Below, piece by piece: positions 24,794 through 35,582 of a DNA stretch of 64,000 bases. Made by a program: the position numbers and the translations under genes. The stretch comes from Dermanyssus gallinae (Eukaryota; Arthropoda; Arachnida; Mesostigmata; Dermanyssidae). Location: positions 246,001 through 310,000 of the forward strand of contig QVRM01007085.1 of the NCBI GenBank assembly GCA_003439945.1, written 5' to 3'. The notes beneath the pieces are model-generated. The model saw only the letters and a list, made by a program, of their open reading frames with translations, had not been told where the DNA came from and did not search any database. Numbering within the stretch: the stretch's first letter is position 1; each line of letters begins with the position of its first letter.

Positions 24794-25660
24794 TATATAT
24801 ATAGGGTGAAAACATTGATCGAACGCGAACAACGCGGACGAATAAGAAGGCACGGTTGACGGAAGACGGAGGTCGGCTTGAATCAACAAAGCCGATCCGT
24901 GACAGCGCCACGCGAGAGATCAGCAAAGGGCAGCCTCTCCGGTGCCAAGCGCAGCGCTAGAACAGCTGACCTTAACAGCAGCGGCAGCACTGGCGCCGGT
25001 TGTGGTGGCGGCAACACCATCACCACCACACCAACACTGCCTCTACCTTCGAAACACATGAGCCGATAGAGAACGCCACGCTACCGGCAAGGAAAGCGGC
25101 GGCGGTGGCTATAACGCTAACGCGCTAACGAAGGCTACCGCAGAGGCAAGGAGAGACAAGCAGGATACGGCGGGCTTTTTTACCGTTCAACGGAGTATAA
25201 GCGGCAAAGCAGAGAGCTGAGCTGTTTTCGCAGAGAGGCAGCGCAGCTGATGGAGTAGGATAAAATCTCGAAGTGTAGTGCAGGGCCAGGCAAGTTCAGC
25301 ACGCTGAGAGTACCAAGGCACTGGCGGCTAAAACGTCAGCTGTGAAGGCAGCATTTAAAATGCGGATGCAGGATGATGATGATGATGATGATGCCGTACT
25401 TGCTGTGTAGTGCTGGGAGGTAGTGACGGCGACTACGCAAAATACAGCAAGAGTGAATTCTGACCAAAAGGTATCCTGCTTTGTGGTTGGGCTGGTGTTG
25501 CTCCCTACGAGAAAATGGTTATCGGTAGCGTTATTGTGCCTGTGTGCGAGTCGGCCGTTCGTAAGTGACTGAACAGACGCGGAGACTGGCAGGGCTCTCT
25601 GCGGCTGTTTCTTTAAATCCGTGATGGATTTAGAGGAGCAATATACATTTGTTTGTTTGT
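24794..25660 (+). other. GC-richer stretch, possibly the 5' part of a decayed retroelement
   Basis: An open frame at 24878-25069 (MNQQSRSVTAPRERSAKGS...) is rich in Ser, Arg and Gly, as ORF1 proteins of non-LTR elements can be. A (GAT)n run lies at about 25374-25394. No definite motif; the link to the downstream reverse transcriptase is inferred from position only. Confidence 0.3.
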
Positions 25661-25663
25661 TTT

Positions 25664-25800
25664 TCTTAGACTGACCCTTAGACATCACAATGACAGACAA
25701 CATTTACCGTCCACGGAATCGCTTTCGCATTGCTTCATAAGACGGACCCCGTAAATAGTTGTTGCAACGGTGGGGATCCAACCCGTTGCAACAGACCTAG
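25664..25800 (-). repeat. tRNA-derived SINE, copy d (partial)
   Basis: The plus strand shows CTGACCCTTAGAC, CCGTCCACGGAATCG, TTTCGCATTGCTTCATAAGAC and GGGGATCCAACCCG. These are the reverse of the SINE body and B-box region. The head is lost or diverged beyond about 25775. Confidence 0.75.
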
Positions 25801-25849
25801 CGCCAGTTGACATGCGTACGTCGGAGGACACTGTACTCCGCATGCAGAC

Positions 25850-27765
25850 TGCGAGAAGACCGATTTCTGTGTGAGTCTCTTGACGATGATGGTAATCATA
25901 GTCGTCTTCTACCTCCTCCTCAGATCTTAACTCGGCAGAGGTCGCTGACACGGTGTGTTCTAGCACATCAGGTTTTGGCCTGTCTTTGCCAACCATTGTC
26001 GGTGACGACTTCTATGCCTGTGTTGATGGTGGGGTCATTAACGATAAAGTAGAGAGGCTGCTCAAATTGATGGAATACTTCGGTTTAAGATGTGCAAATG
26101 TACGCGAAGAGCAAGCGTATGTAAGTCATAACGGAAGCAGCATCATTGACCTACTGTTTTACAATCTTGTCGATAGCGAACTTGAAGGCTTTGATATTCT
26201 CAAGGAGGCTGCAATGAAACACCTACCGGTGTCAGCAGTTCTAAATATTTCTGATATTTAGGAAAAACCGTCAGGCAATCCACACTTAGTTGCCACGAGG
26301 CATCTAAAGTTTTACGTTTAGCGGTTGATAGCCTTAAAGTGGGCCATGATGTAGACACTCGCTGTAAACTAAAAGAGAGAAGTGCAATCAGGTGGAAGAG
26401 ACCGGGCAGAGGAGATCACGACAGTGGTTTCCTCGGGCTTGCTATCTCGCCCACCGTTGGTGCTCGAGCTCTTGCGCCAGGTGAGGGTAAAGACAATACC
26501 GCACTTGCCAGCCAGACGCAGGCTTGACTACATCAACAGTAGAAATGCCCTACAAAGCTGCATTATGACCACAAGCCTAGCATAGAATACTAGGAGCCTG
26601 GCACATCGCCAGGGTTTTCCTGCTGTTTAAGGGCAAACATGGCGATGACAGACGGGATCCAAACTTATACCGCGATAGATCGTCTGGAAGAAAACAGTGG
26701 GAGATCTTCTGCAAATTAGTTACACAATGGACCAAATACGTGGTCGACCAGGTCCTTCCGCCGGAGCAATTCGGCATCCAGGGAGATTGGGAAACGCATG
26801 ATGCAATTTATGTGTTTCAGTCAGGGATAGATCGAGTTGTGGTCAAGTTCGGAGGCCATTTGTACGCCGCCTTTATAGACCAAAGCCCACGACAAAGCAC
26901 TTTGGGCACCCCCCCCCGCGATGAAGTCATTCCGACATGCAAGGATTGGTGGCTCTCTTATAACCGTAATTTCAGGTTTATTTGATGAGAACACCCTACT
27001 GGTGTAGGGTGAGCCGGATGCCTTGCGGATAAGGAAAAATGTGGGACCCTCGCAAGGGGACCCACTGAGCTGTGTCTCCTTTACTCTTCTATTTGCCGAT
27101 TTTTTCTGCTCTATTCGACAGAACTAAGGTTGTAGTTGTGATGCATGCAGATAGCATAGTCGCTCATCACGACCTTGGTGCCATCGAGCGTTTCTGACAG
27201 AGATGTTTCCTCTCTTAAGGGAGACTGGAAATAAACGCTATTAACACCAATGCTGTACAATTCAGGAATAACTCAAATTAACTTTGAGTAGCTTGAAAGG
27301 TGTTTTTTAATGTTCTTAAAGCGAGTACTTTGCTTGTCAATGCGCCGAAGGAGCCGCTTTTTGTACTTAATGTCAAGCTGCGGACCGGTTGTTGAAATAA
27401 GTCGACTTGAATTCGGTTGAAGACGTAGTGTACAGTATCATTCCAAAGCTCTGTCTCGGAAAGGGAAAATAAAATTGAACAAGTCCGACGAGAGGTTGGA
27501 GACCTAGATATTTTAAGTGCCTCTTAATTCTGGTTTGGTCTTGCATGTGACGTATATACCAGATACATAGTTCATGGCTATCATCACCTGATCTGTTCCA
27601 ATACATAGTGCATCTGTCGACTGTGCTCTCAAGCGTGTACGAAGTATCATGCGTGTGCCTACCCTGCCATTACGAAGAGATCGTAAGGGCCAGACAGGCA
27701 CTGCCTCTCTAAAAATACATACCGAGAGCAGCTCTCAACGATATAAGTATCAATGTTAAAAATAA
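25850..27765 (+). pseudogene. Non-LTR retroelement remnant: endonuclease, RT and knuckle (copy 4)
   Basis: Readable pieces in order: endonuclease GDDFYACVDGGVINDKVERL and its end KHLPVSAVL (a decayed SDH box) at 25990-26250. Next comes the RT finger region EQFGIQGDWETHDAIYVFQS with YAAFID at about 26760-26880. Motif B, GPSQGDPLS, is near 27046. A decayed YADD box (MHADSIVAHHDLGAIERF) is near 27140, followed by INTNAVQF. The C-terminal knuckle YTRYIVHGYHHLIC...CICRLCSQACTKYHA is near 27553-27650. Many stops; clearly dead. The tail matches 7781-7930. Confidence 0.75.
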
Positions 27766-28209
27766 ATGTAATGATATATATGCCCCTTGATTTGCAGTTT
27801 TATACCGATGAACATAAGGAGAAGGTACGATCCAAGTGTCTCAAGCAATTTATAAGCAGTTCTGGACACGAGAAGACACCGAGGAGGCTTAGGTTTTAGT
27901 GAATAGAACATTTAAAGGATGGTAAGTCCCACACAATCTAATAATTTGGTAGCTGTGGGTAAATTCATAAAGACCCTCAACATGAATATTCAGTCGTCAT
28001 AAACATAACGGCGCGGCGTACAGACGCGTCCCGTGTGTGCTCTATTAGTAAGCCACATTTCAATCAAAAATACAACTGTTAGCAAAACATGCGTGACAGT
28101 GTTTTACGGCAACTGACTTTACGGCCTACCAAGACACTCACGGCTGACCAATCTTCAAGATAACCTTCTCACTGGGGTGAGCGCTGCTTCACGAAACAAC
28201 AACTGTTAA

Positions 28210-28676
28210 GAACATTTGCTTCTATGCGGCGACGTTGAGGTTAATCTAGGGCCACCATGCGCAACTTGTGCAAGACAAATGCTTCAAGTGAAGGAGCGCA
28301 CAGTCACTGCACTTTCCAAATACCAGACAAAAATACTTTGTACTGTAAGTCGTGCTTTCGGGGAGAGGTGCCAAAAGATGTTTCACGAAATACAACCCTG
28401 GTCAATCCGGCATCCTGCGATTGTACCGCAAAATTTGAGTCCCTTAAAATGAAATTGAATATCTTACAAAAAAGCTAGTTAGCAAGAATGGCCCGACTCC
28501 AAAATCAGCTGATCACCGAACCATGCAATGGCCCACTGGCAAACAACATCAGCATCAACACACACAAACCTGGCCTCAAGTCGCAACGTCCGTACTCGAC
28601 GTCGCCTCGACTTCAGCAATGGCCAGCAACGCAACGTCGCAAGTGCACCCGGTAGAAAAGACATGTGACAATTCTT
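28210..28676 (+). pseudogene. ORF1 remnant with 2A-like motif and zinc finger
   Basis: Frame one begins LLLCGDVEVNLGPPCATC; DVEVNLGP is at 28231-28254. Many animal non-LTR ORF1 proteins begin with a leucine-rich stretch followed by D-(V/I)-E-x-N-P-G-P, a ribosome-skipping 2A-type signal. Here the penultimate Pro of NPGP is Leu, which would be expected to abolish skipping. After a frameshift the zinc-finger part resumes: HSHCTF...LYCKSC, then CDCTAKFESLKMKLNILQKK. Another shift leads to a Gln/His-rich tail ending at 28676. The function is inferred from family resemblance, and the frame damage makes it a pseudogene. Confidence 0.6.
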
Positions 28677-29202
28677 GGCGCACGTTTGGAAGATGAGGAC
28701 GTTTTATGCACGTGTCGACAGAAACAAGTAAAAAGACTCAGCTAAAAGCTGTAGAGACACGCAAAATACCTAAACGTCCAAGAGCCAGAGCCCTCCTTGA
28801 GAGCAGATTGGAGTTATCGCACTGTGCAGACGCCCTCAAGAAGTACGTTAGCCGCAGTTATCCGGCACAGACGTAAACGTGACGAAGCTCGTTGATATTA
28901 ATCAAGTGTAATGTAACAGCTACCACGTTCAGGTAGACGCTGATAAGTTTAACGCGCTACTGGACCGCTCTAATACATTACTTATAATTTATAATACATT
29001 ACTTATTATTTATAATACATGTTAGACCGTTCTGCGGACAGCTCAAGCCGTATAGAGTATATAATACAGTAAACGATGGGAGCTAACTTTGGCGCTAAGC
29101 GTTGCACGCCATACAGTAACAACAAAACGGTGACAAAATAAAAACATTCAAGTAATTTGATGTTGGGTCCGGAAATCGAAACGAGATGGCAGTGTCATTA
29201 AA

Positions 29203-31010
29203 ATGTCTTTGTGGAATGTAGCGTCTTTAAATAGTCTGTGCCGAACATCAGGGTAGGACATGTTTAGTGAATATGGTATAATATTTTTACACATACCCCT
29301 TTTTAAGTTACGAAACGTTTTAATGACCAGCGGCTAAATCAGAAAGCCGAGGGCGACCAAAATGGGGTATGTGCATAGACATGTGAACGGAGGAGCATGC
29401 AGAGCTCCTTCGTAGCACCGCCAGGCAGCTAATACTAGAACTAATCGATAACTATCTTATATGCGATTATAGCCTATCAGAACGGGCCGTCCATCAAATA
29501 GTAAAGGACATGGGCGATTGCATGGAATCTTCACAAATGTTAATAAAAATAGAGTTATAGGTGGTGATTTTAACTGTGATATGGCAAAAGAAGGTGCCAG
29601 GCAAGAGAGTTTTAAAGCTGCAGTCAGCGAACTTGAATTAAGCATTCACAGTAAATGTAATACCCCTAACATATTTTAGCTGAAACGGATACAGCGCATT
29701 GTTTTATCATCGATACCAAAGACGTCTGAGCCTATATTTGGCTTTACTGTGATACCGTCGGCACACCGTAAGCACTGTCAAGTGGAATTCAAGTTACACC
29801 ATCATTATCAAGACAAGAAATAGTCTCACCTATAATCAATCGACCCTCTTGCTCATTGGATGTTCAAGTATTGAAACAAGCACCACAAATGGCTTACGGC
29901 ACAGATGGCATAAACCATATTGAAGAAACAATTAATTGGTCTATCCACATGGCCGCAAAACCAAAGAGCGTAGATGTACTGCAGAAGCACAAGCCGTGGT
30001 TTAACAAGGAGTGTCGACAAATAGAGCAAGTGATCTGCCTGTGCCACTCTAGTATGTCCTACAGCTGACTGAATGAAAACGTATATTTAGAAATATGAAG
30101 AAAAAGACGACACGGAACGACGAGGAATAACAACGCATTAAGCTAATCTCGGCAAGCGTGCAGAAACCATGACTACATCTTCCTTCAAACCCGTTGATAA
30201 ATGACGAACAGTGGGTAGCCCACTTCACAAATCTATTAACGAGAGACGTCATATCGCCAGATCAGGACATTTTAGAAGAAATTGTTGTTTTTACTGAGGA
30301 CGAAGTCAAAGCCGCAATTATATCGAAGCAAAACGGGAAATCAGCAATACCAGCGCAAAATACCTAAGGCGTGGCGAAAAAGCTATCTACGGCCTATATT
30401 TGAGCGAAAGAGGGATGTAAGTGACCCAAAGAATTATATGGGCATAGCGCTTACAAGTGTCCTATACAGTATATTAACGTTGCTCATCGTTGATCGATTG
30501 TACTTTTGCGTAGAAGACAAAATTCCGGCACAACAATACGTTTCTTAAAGAGGCAACTGATGTCAGATGCATTCGAACTAGCTTTAAACACCTCTTTTTA
30601 ACAAGAAAATGACATACAGTTTGTTGATTTTCAAACTTCTTTCCATTGCCTGCCAAGAGACCGTTTACTAGACACACCTCGCAAACGTTTCAACATAACA
30701 GGCCCCTTTTTTAACCTCGTTCATAATATATTAGCGCACAATAAAACGTGGATAAAAAACGGCGACCACTATGTACAAACGCCTATAACACAAACTATCG
30801 AGGTAGCCCAGGGAGACTCAGCTAGTCAAGTTCCTGTTATTTTGTATGTAACTGGACTTGCAGACTAACTGCTTAACCTTAAAGCCTAGTTTGCATTTTA
30901 TGCCGACGACCTAGTCATTTTAACAAAGTATCGTAACCATCTACCGTTATATCTCAACAAAAAATACAACTGCAAAATGGTGCAGCTTTTTTGCTAGCAT
31001 GCTGGATGGC
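29203..31010 (+). pseudogene. Endonuclease-reverse transcriptase ORF2 remnant
   Basis: Pieces across frames, in order: MSLWNVASLNSL at 29203 (start of an apurinic-type endonuclease); VIGGDFNCDMAKEGARQESF near 29553; SAHRKHCQVEFK near 29760 (decayed SDH box). Then KPWFNKECR near 29994 and a linker; PKAWRKSYLRPIFERKRDV and YMGIALTSVLYSILT near 30365-30480. Motif B, VAQGDSASQV, is near 30808. An intact YADD box (FYADDLVIL) lies at 30899-30910. Numerous stops and shifts. Confidence 0.72.
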
Positions 31011-31227
31011 GCGATCAGCTCATTTTGTTATAATCACGCAGTTTAAGCATTCATTCAAAACATTTCTGCAGCCAAAGTTTTGGCAAAAAAAAACGTATTT
31101 TAACGAGTTTTATGATTACCTCGAGTCTGGCACAACTAGGATAATTAATCAACTGTAACCTAACGGCATGCTTTTAACCATTAAGGCTTTTGTTTCTGAA
31201 AATAACCGAAATCATTTGGTTGTCTCC

Positions 31228-31229
31228 AG
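31228..31229 (+). promoter_or_regulatory. Probable 3' splice site of a 5' UTR intron, beta-galactosidase 1
   Basis: A pyrimidine-rich TTTGGTTGTCTCCAG lies 9 bp before the ATG. The other gene has ATTTTGTTGCCATTAG at the same place. The two sequences diverge upstream but share GTACC(G/A)CCATGG after the AG. This suggests an untranslated first exon further upstream. No donor site has been identified. Confidence 0.5.
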
Positions 31230-31237
31230 GTACCGCC

Positions 31238-33145
31238 ATGGATATTCTGAAGCTACTAATGCTTGTTTCGAGCATTGCCATCGCCGCAGGCGGCCGCGAG
31301 TTCAAGATCGATTACACCAACGACCGCTTCATAAAGGATGGGAAACCGTTTCAGGTTATCTCCGGCAGTATTCACTATTATAACGTACCCCATCCTCTAT
31401 GGGAGGACCGGCTGCGTTCTATGCACCAATGCGGCATTAACACTGTACAGACGTATCTCGAATGGCGAACCCTCGAACCTCAAAACGACGTGTTCGACTT
31501 CCGCGAGCAGAACGACTTTGTCAAGTTCATTAATACTGCCCATCAAGAAGGTCTCCTCGTAAACCTTCGTCTGGGCCCATTCATCGACTCAGAGCGAGAC
31601 ATGGGAGGACTGCCCTGGTGGCTCATGCAGGTTAACCCTGCGATGAAGTTAAGGTCCAGCGACCCAGACTTTCTTAAGTACGTTCGTCGATACTGGATGA
31701 AGGTCTTCGCTGTGATCAAGCCACTGCTCTACGCAAACGGCGGACCGATCATTCTCGTTCAGTTGGAGAACGAGTACGGCAGCTACACGGAATGCGACTT
31801 CAAGTACACGGAGTACCTTCGCAAACTGGCTGAGGACAACCTTGGCAAACATGTTGTATACTACACGACCGATGGAAACTCAGACGGATTTCTTAAGTGT
31901 GGCAAAATAGCAGACGTGTTCGCTACAGTTGACTTTGGGACGGACTCGAGCGTTGACTCGTCTTTCGCTGCCCAGCGACGACATCAACCTCACGGCCCGT
32001 TGGTAAACTCTGAGTTCTACTCAGGATGGTTTGATGTGTGGGGAGCCACTCATTCCAAAGTCCCTTTAAATGATGTCGCGCGTACGCTCGACGAGATTCT
32101 TAGCAAAAACGCGTCGGTAAACATGTACATGTTCCACGGAGGCACACACTTTGGTTTTGACAATGGCGCCGTGCTTCAAGCAGACGAGTTTCAGGTGTGT
32201 CCAACATCATATGACTACGATGCTCCACTCAACGAGGCTGGAGATCCCACCGAGAAATGCTTGGCTATCAAAAATGTTATCAAAAAGTATGCACCAGTTC
32301 TGTCCACCAATCCTGTTGCAAAGCCCAAGATGGCGTTAGGCAACGTCGTTCTCAACAAGACAACCGGATTTAAGGCTCTTCTTGGAGCTCTCAAGATGAT
32401 CAACACCGCAACACCAAGTGAAAACCCAATGACTTTTGAGGAGCTCAATCATCCGTATGGTCTCGTAGCCTATGAGACTACTATTGCCTACCAGCCAAAG
32501 AGTCCCTCTGTGCTAAGGGTCGGCGCAATCCGCGATCGAGGCTATGTATTTGTCGATTACGACTTTCAGGGAATGCTTTCACGGGAAGTGAACCTTAACG
32601 AGGTGGCCATTCGGGCGAGGCCAAACGCTGTGCTGACAATACTTGTCGAAAACCAGGGCCGAGTTAGTTCCGGCATCAAGGACATGAAAGGGATTATCGG
32701 AGAAGTAACTTTAGGATACCATAAGCTTACCAAATGGTCGCACTACTTCATCCCGGATCAGTCCCACGGCGACGAAGGATACGATATGCTTGTACCATTT
32801 ATTAATGATTTCCGTCAGCAAAATAATGACTACTCTGATTTACGTGATACGCATGGCTTCGCTGTATATCAAGGCAACATCGAAGTTTCTCAAGACAAGA
32901 CTCCGATTCTCCTTGACACGTACGCCAGCTTCGATGGGTGGAGCAAAGGATTTATACTCATTAACGGTATCAATCTTGGCCGGTACTGGCCAATTCAGGG
33001 ACCTCAAGTCACGCTATACGTGCCAGGCGTGTATCTAAAATACGGCACAAACAGAGTAACCGTTGTGGAGCTCGAGAGCGCACCAAGCAATCAGACAATC
33101 TCATTCGTAAACACTCCTGACATAGACGGGCCCGTCTCCTCATAG
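31238..33145 (+). CDS. Beta-galactosidase, glycoside hydrolase family 35 (copy 1)
   Basis: Hydrolyses terminal beta-linked galactose; probably lysosomal or secreted. 635 residues from ATG 31238, chosen because it sits in a good Kozak context (GCCATGG) and opens a signal peptide (MDILKLLMLVSSIAIAAGG); the frame is open to 31190. The GH35 barrel starts near residue 22. The acid/base motif GGPIILVQLENEYG gives N178-E179. The nucleophile motif VNSEFYSGW gives E259. MFHGGTHFGF and TSYDYDAPLNEAGD follow, then C-terminal beta domains ending near residue 635. Likely N-glycosylation sites are NAS, NKT and NQT. The coding region has no intron. Oddities: the usual RPGP of the active-site loop reads RLGP (L112), and the following ICAE-type motif reads IDSE. 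A retroelement relic ends just upstream. AATAAA signals are at 33255 and 33468. Confidence 0.93.
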   Translation: MDILKLLMLVSSIAIAAGGREFKIDYTNDRFIKDGKPFQVISGSIHYYNVPHPLWEDRLRSMHQCGINTVQTYLEWRTLEPQNDVFDFREQNDFVKFINTAHQEGLLVNLRLGPFIDSERDMGGLPWWLMQVNPAMKLRSSDPDFLKYVRRYWMKVFAVIKPLLYANGGPIILVQLENEYGSYTECDFKYTEYLRKLAEDNLGKHVVYYTTDGNSDGFLKCGKIADVFATVDFGTDSSVDSSFAAQRRHQPHGPLVNSEFYSGWFDVWGATHSKVPLNDVARTLDEILSKNASVNMYMFHGGTHFGFDNGAVLQADEFQVCPTSYDYDAPLNEAGDPTEKCLAIKNVIKKYAPVLSTNPVAKPKMALGNVVLNKTTGFKALLGALKMINTATPSENPMTFEELNHPYGLVAYETTIAYQPKSPSVLRVGAIRDRGYVFVDYDFQGMLSREVNLNEVAIRARPNAVLTILVENQGRVSSGIKDMKGIIGEVTLGYHKLTKWSHYFIPDQSHGDEGYDMLVPFINDFRQQNNDYSDLRDTHGFAVYQGNIEVSQDKTPILLDTYASFDGWSKGFILINGINLGRYWPIQGPQVTLYVPGVYLKYGTNRVTVVELESAPSNQTISFVNTPDIDGPVSS

Positions 33146-33254
33146 CAAGTCTATGTGGTTTCTAACTACCAGCATAGAGAGAGACAGAGAAGATTCAATG
33201 ATGTGAAGGAAGCACTAGTTGTGTTTGATGTATATGTTTATAATTTTGGGTGTT

Positions 33255-33260
33255 AATAAA
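33255..33260 (+). promoter_or_regulatory. Polyadenylation signal candidate, beta-galactosidase 1
   Basis: AATAAA 110 bp after the stop codon. A second AATAAA at 33468-33473 matches the position of the signal in the paralogue (57309-57314) and may be the ancestral one. Confidence 0.5.
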
Positions 33261-33538
33261 CCATAATAATAACTATCGGCACAAAACGCTGTCGTAAGAA
33301 AACTAACATACAGATCAATAAATCTTAGCATGTTCTCATACAACACAAACGTGCGTTCAAAAGTGACATGTATTTTCTACTGTATATGCCTTAGTTATGT
33401 ACTGCAAATTCACCCAGATATTTCATAACTTACGAAACGAGACATGGACTATGGGATACTAAACTGTAATAAAAAACAAACTTTGTCTAGAATTCGTATT
33501 TGTTCACTTATGAGTTTTGTGCCATTAATAGCCGTAAA

Positions 33539-33600
33539 CTTAATTCCCGTTTGTGACCGCATCCACTATTCAGTGGATGCGGACACATACGGAAATTAAG
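33539..33600. repeat. 62-bp quasi-palindrome downstream of beta-galactosidase 1
   Basis: 29-bp arms (33539-33567 and 33572-33600) with three mismatches and a 4-nt loop ATTC. The inner 11 bp (CCGCATCCACT) pair perfectly. In unit 2 the right arm has a recognisable counterpart near 57380-57410 but the left arm does not. Confidence 0.85.
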
Positions 33601-34182
33601 GTTGTATGAAGTGCTTGTAAAAAAATAATTATGTTTAGTCATTACAAAGAAATTCTTCTGCCACACACGCATCTAGTTCATGAGTCGTTGACCTACAGTT
33701 TGAAATGTAATAGCGTGTTTACTCAATAAGCTGTTTTCTTTACTGTTAAAATGGTTTAGCAGCCCCTCCTAGATAAGTTGAGGTAGCCCACATTTATTAT
33801 ATCGCCACAACGGAGTGGCGGTAGTAGGCGTAATATTATCGAGTCATCCTAATGAATATCTTTTTTACAGACGACATTAATAAGTTGTGTACGTTCCCAC
33901 CGCAAACCCCACGAACATGCCAAGGCTTTTTGTACCTGCCGAAGTTCCCATGTGACTAGTTGCCATTATGATTTGGTTGCTCTAGACCACGGCGTAAAAA
34001 GACGTGCATATGGTAGTTTTCACTCGGAGAGCAGCACGTTTCTAAAGCACACGGGGATTCATGTGTACACCTTAGGCTGTTTTCAGTACAGGACTAGCAG
34101 AATATACCGTTGCACACATGGTAACCGTGGCAGGGAAGCTTCCTGCAAGAGTAAGCCGGTAGTGAAGGGCTCCCAACTTTCG

Positions 34183-34346
34183 GGCTGACCCTCAGCCAAC
34201 ATTTAACGTCCGCGAGTTTGGTTTCGCATTGCTTCATAAGACGGACCTCATAAATATAATTGTGCAACGGTGGGGCTCGAGCCCGTGCACTAATGTGTCT
34301 TCTTTGATTGCGAGGCGCGAGCGAATGTCCCACGCCACCGGGCTCT
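34183..34346 (-). repeat. tRNA-derived SINE, copy e
   Basis: Reverse-oriented SINE: GGCTGACCCTCAGCC on the left, B box (GGGCTCGAGCCCG) near 34272-34284, and CCACGCCACCGGGC on the right. Flanks AGGGCTCCCAACTTT and AGGGCTCTAATCTTC look like a decayed target-site duplication. Confidence 0.85.
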
Positions 34347-34599
34347 ACAGTGTAGGGCTCTAATCTTCTAAAAACAGTCGTATCCCTGTTCCCCGAACTG
34401 ACTGGGGACTGCGTGCATATCACTTTGTGTAGTTAGGGAGGGGGTGGGGTAATAAGTCTTTTTACTTCTTTTGGCGGGTGTGTTCCCCGGAGGCTACAGG
34501 CGCGCTCTAGAAGCTGGGCCGTTTAAGACCCGCCTCTTTGTATTAATCATCCTACTTAACGTACAAAATGTTTTTACCACTTTAACTGGCAGGTAATAC

Positions 34600-35300
34600 T
34601 ACACATTAGATTTACGAGGCGTTTGTGCCTACCTGCCGCCATACACGCATACTTATTGGGCCGCGCTTTTTGCCTAGGCGACGTCACATCCGAGGTGCCC
34701 GTGGGTGTGCCGCAGGGCTACATTCGGAGGCCTGCTCTTTGGAACTTGACTTGTGATGGAGTCCTGCGGCTTTCGCTTCCCGACGGGATTGAGACTCTTG
34801 TCTATGTTAATAACCTAGCCTTACTCGTGACTTTTCACCATAACATGTCATCGAAAGCGGTAGCAAACACAGCATTAGGCCTTGTCTCTAGGTGGATGGA
34901 GCAGAATCACCCCAGCTAGCCCTTTAGAAGACAAAGACCTTGTTTCTCACAGGCCGAAAAGGGACCTGATCCATTGCTTTAGAGCTGACAAGACACCCAA
35001 TCCGCGTGACGAAGCTATCTCGCTATTTGTGTTCACTTCTAGGGCACTTTACCGGCATGCTAAGAGTCACTGATTCTATCATTTGAGCTCCCCGTCGTTC
35101 CCCGCGGCGTGATCGGAGCAATTTGCTTACTTGCGAGAGAGCCTTAGACGGAACATAATAGTTGGCTAGGTCTTGGAACCCATAACTGTCAGTTCGCAAA
35201 GCGGCGCGACCGGATGAGTTACGAAATTACCATCAAAAAGAAGCTGTGTTATTTTGCCTTAGTGGATTTACGTGACAGGGTGGATACCTCGGTGCTGGCA
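34600..35300 (+). pseudogene. R1-like reverse transcriptase remnant
   Basis: Contains DVTSEVPVGVPQGYIRRPAL with WNLT.DGVLRLSLPDGIETL. This parallels motif B of the intact R1-like element (GVPQGSILGPLLWNLAYDDV). The YADD box is mutated to YVNN (LVYVNNLALLVT). Further on, KRDLIHCFRADKTPNPRDEA resembles the thumb region before the YLG box. Stops follow; the ends are vague. Confidence 0.65.
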
Positions 35301-35411
35301 AGATTTTCTGCTAACATAGTTTTCTGAATGCAGGCGCCTAGAGAGGAATTGCAACTAAAAGTTTTGTGTACAAATCTGTATCCCATCTACTGTATCATCA
35401 TTTAACACCGT

Positions 35412-35582
35412 ACTTTTTTTTCATGCTGACTCTTAGCCAACAGTTAACGTCCACGGAACCACCCTCGCATTGTTTTATAAGAGGGACCCTAATAAATACA
35501 AATGTGCAAAGTTGGGGATCGAACCCGTGCACCCATGTGTGTCCTTCAGTGGCAAGGCGCACGCGAATGCGCCTTTGGGCTT
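35412..35582 (-). repeat. tRNA-derived SINE, copy f
   Basis: Reverse-oriented SINE with a T-run then CATGCTGACTCTTAGCC, the B box complement GGGGATCGAACCCGTGCAC, and the head complement ending GCGCCTTTGGGCTT. Confidence 0.83.

Larger units (their letters stand above)
27985..31150 (+). mobile_element. Decayed non-LTR retrotransposon with a 2A-like motif
   Basis: A single + strand element with an ORF1 remnant (28210-28676) and an endonuclease-RT ORF2 remnant (29203-31010). Its end lies within about 100 bp of the beta-galactosidase 1 start. Unit 2 has nothing like it at the matching place, so it inserted after the duplication. Ends are approximate; I did not find a target-site duplication. Confidence 0.65.
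14130..34090 (+). repeat. Tandem segmental duplication, unit 1
   Basis: Colinear blocks match unit 2 (37400-58130) at an estimated 65-80 percent outside the gene. 14130-14600 matches 37400-37800; 16487-16735 matches 37905-38165; 16785-16870 matches 41690-41770; 17955-18300 matches 42430-42790. 18400-18600 matches 44268-44470; 18945-19560 matches 44762-46080; 22970-23050 matches 54090-54170. 27790-27930 matches 54475-54615, and 31190-34085 matches 55130-58125. Differences in spacing are explained by transposon insertions in one unit or the other. Edges are approximate. Confidence 0.8.
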
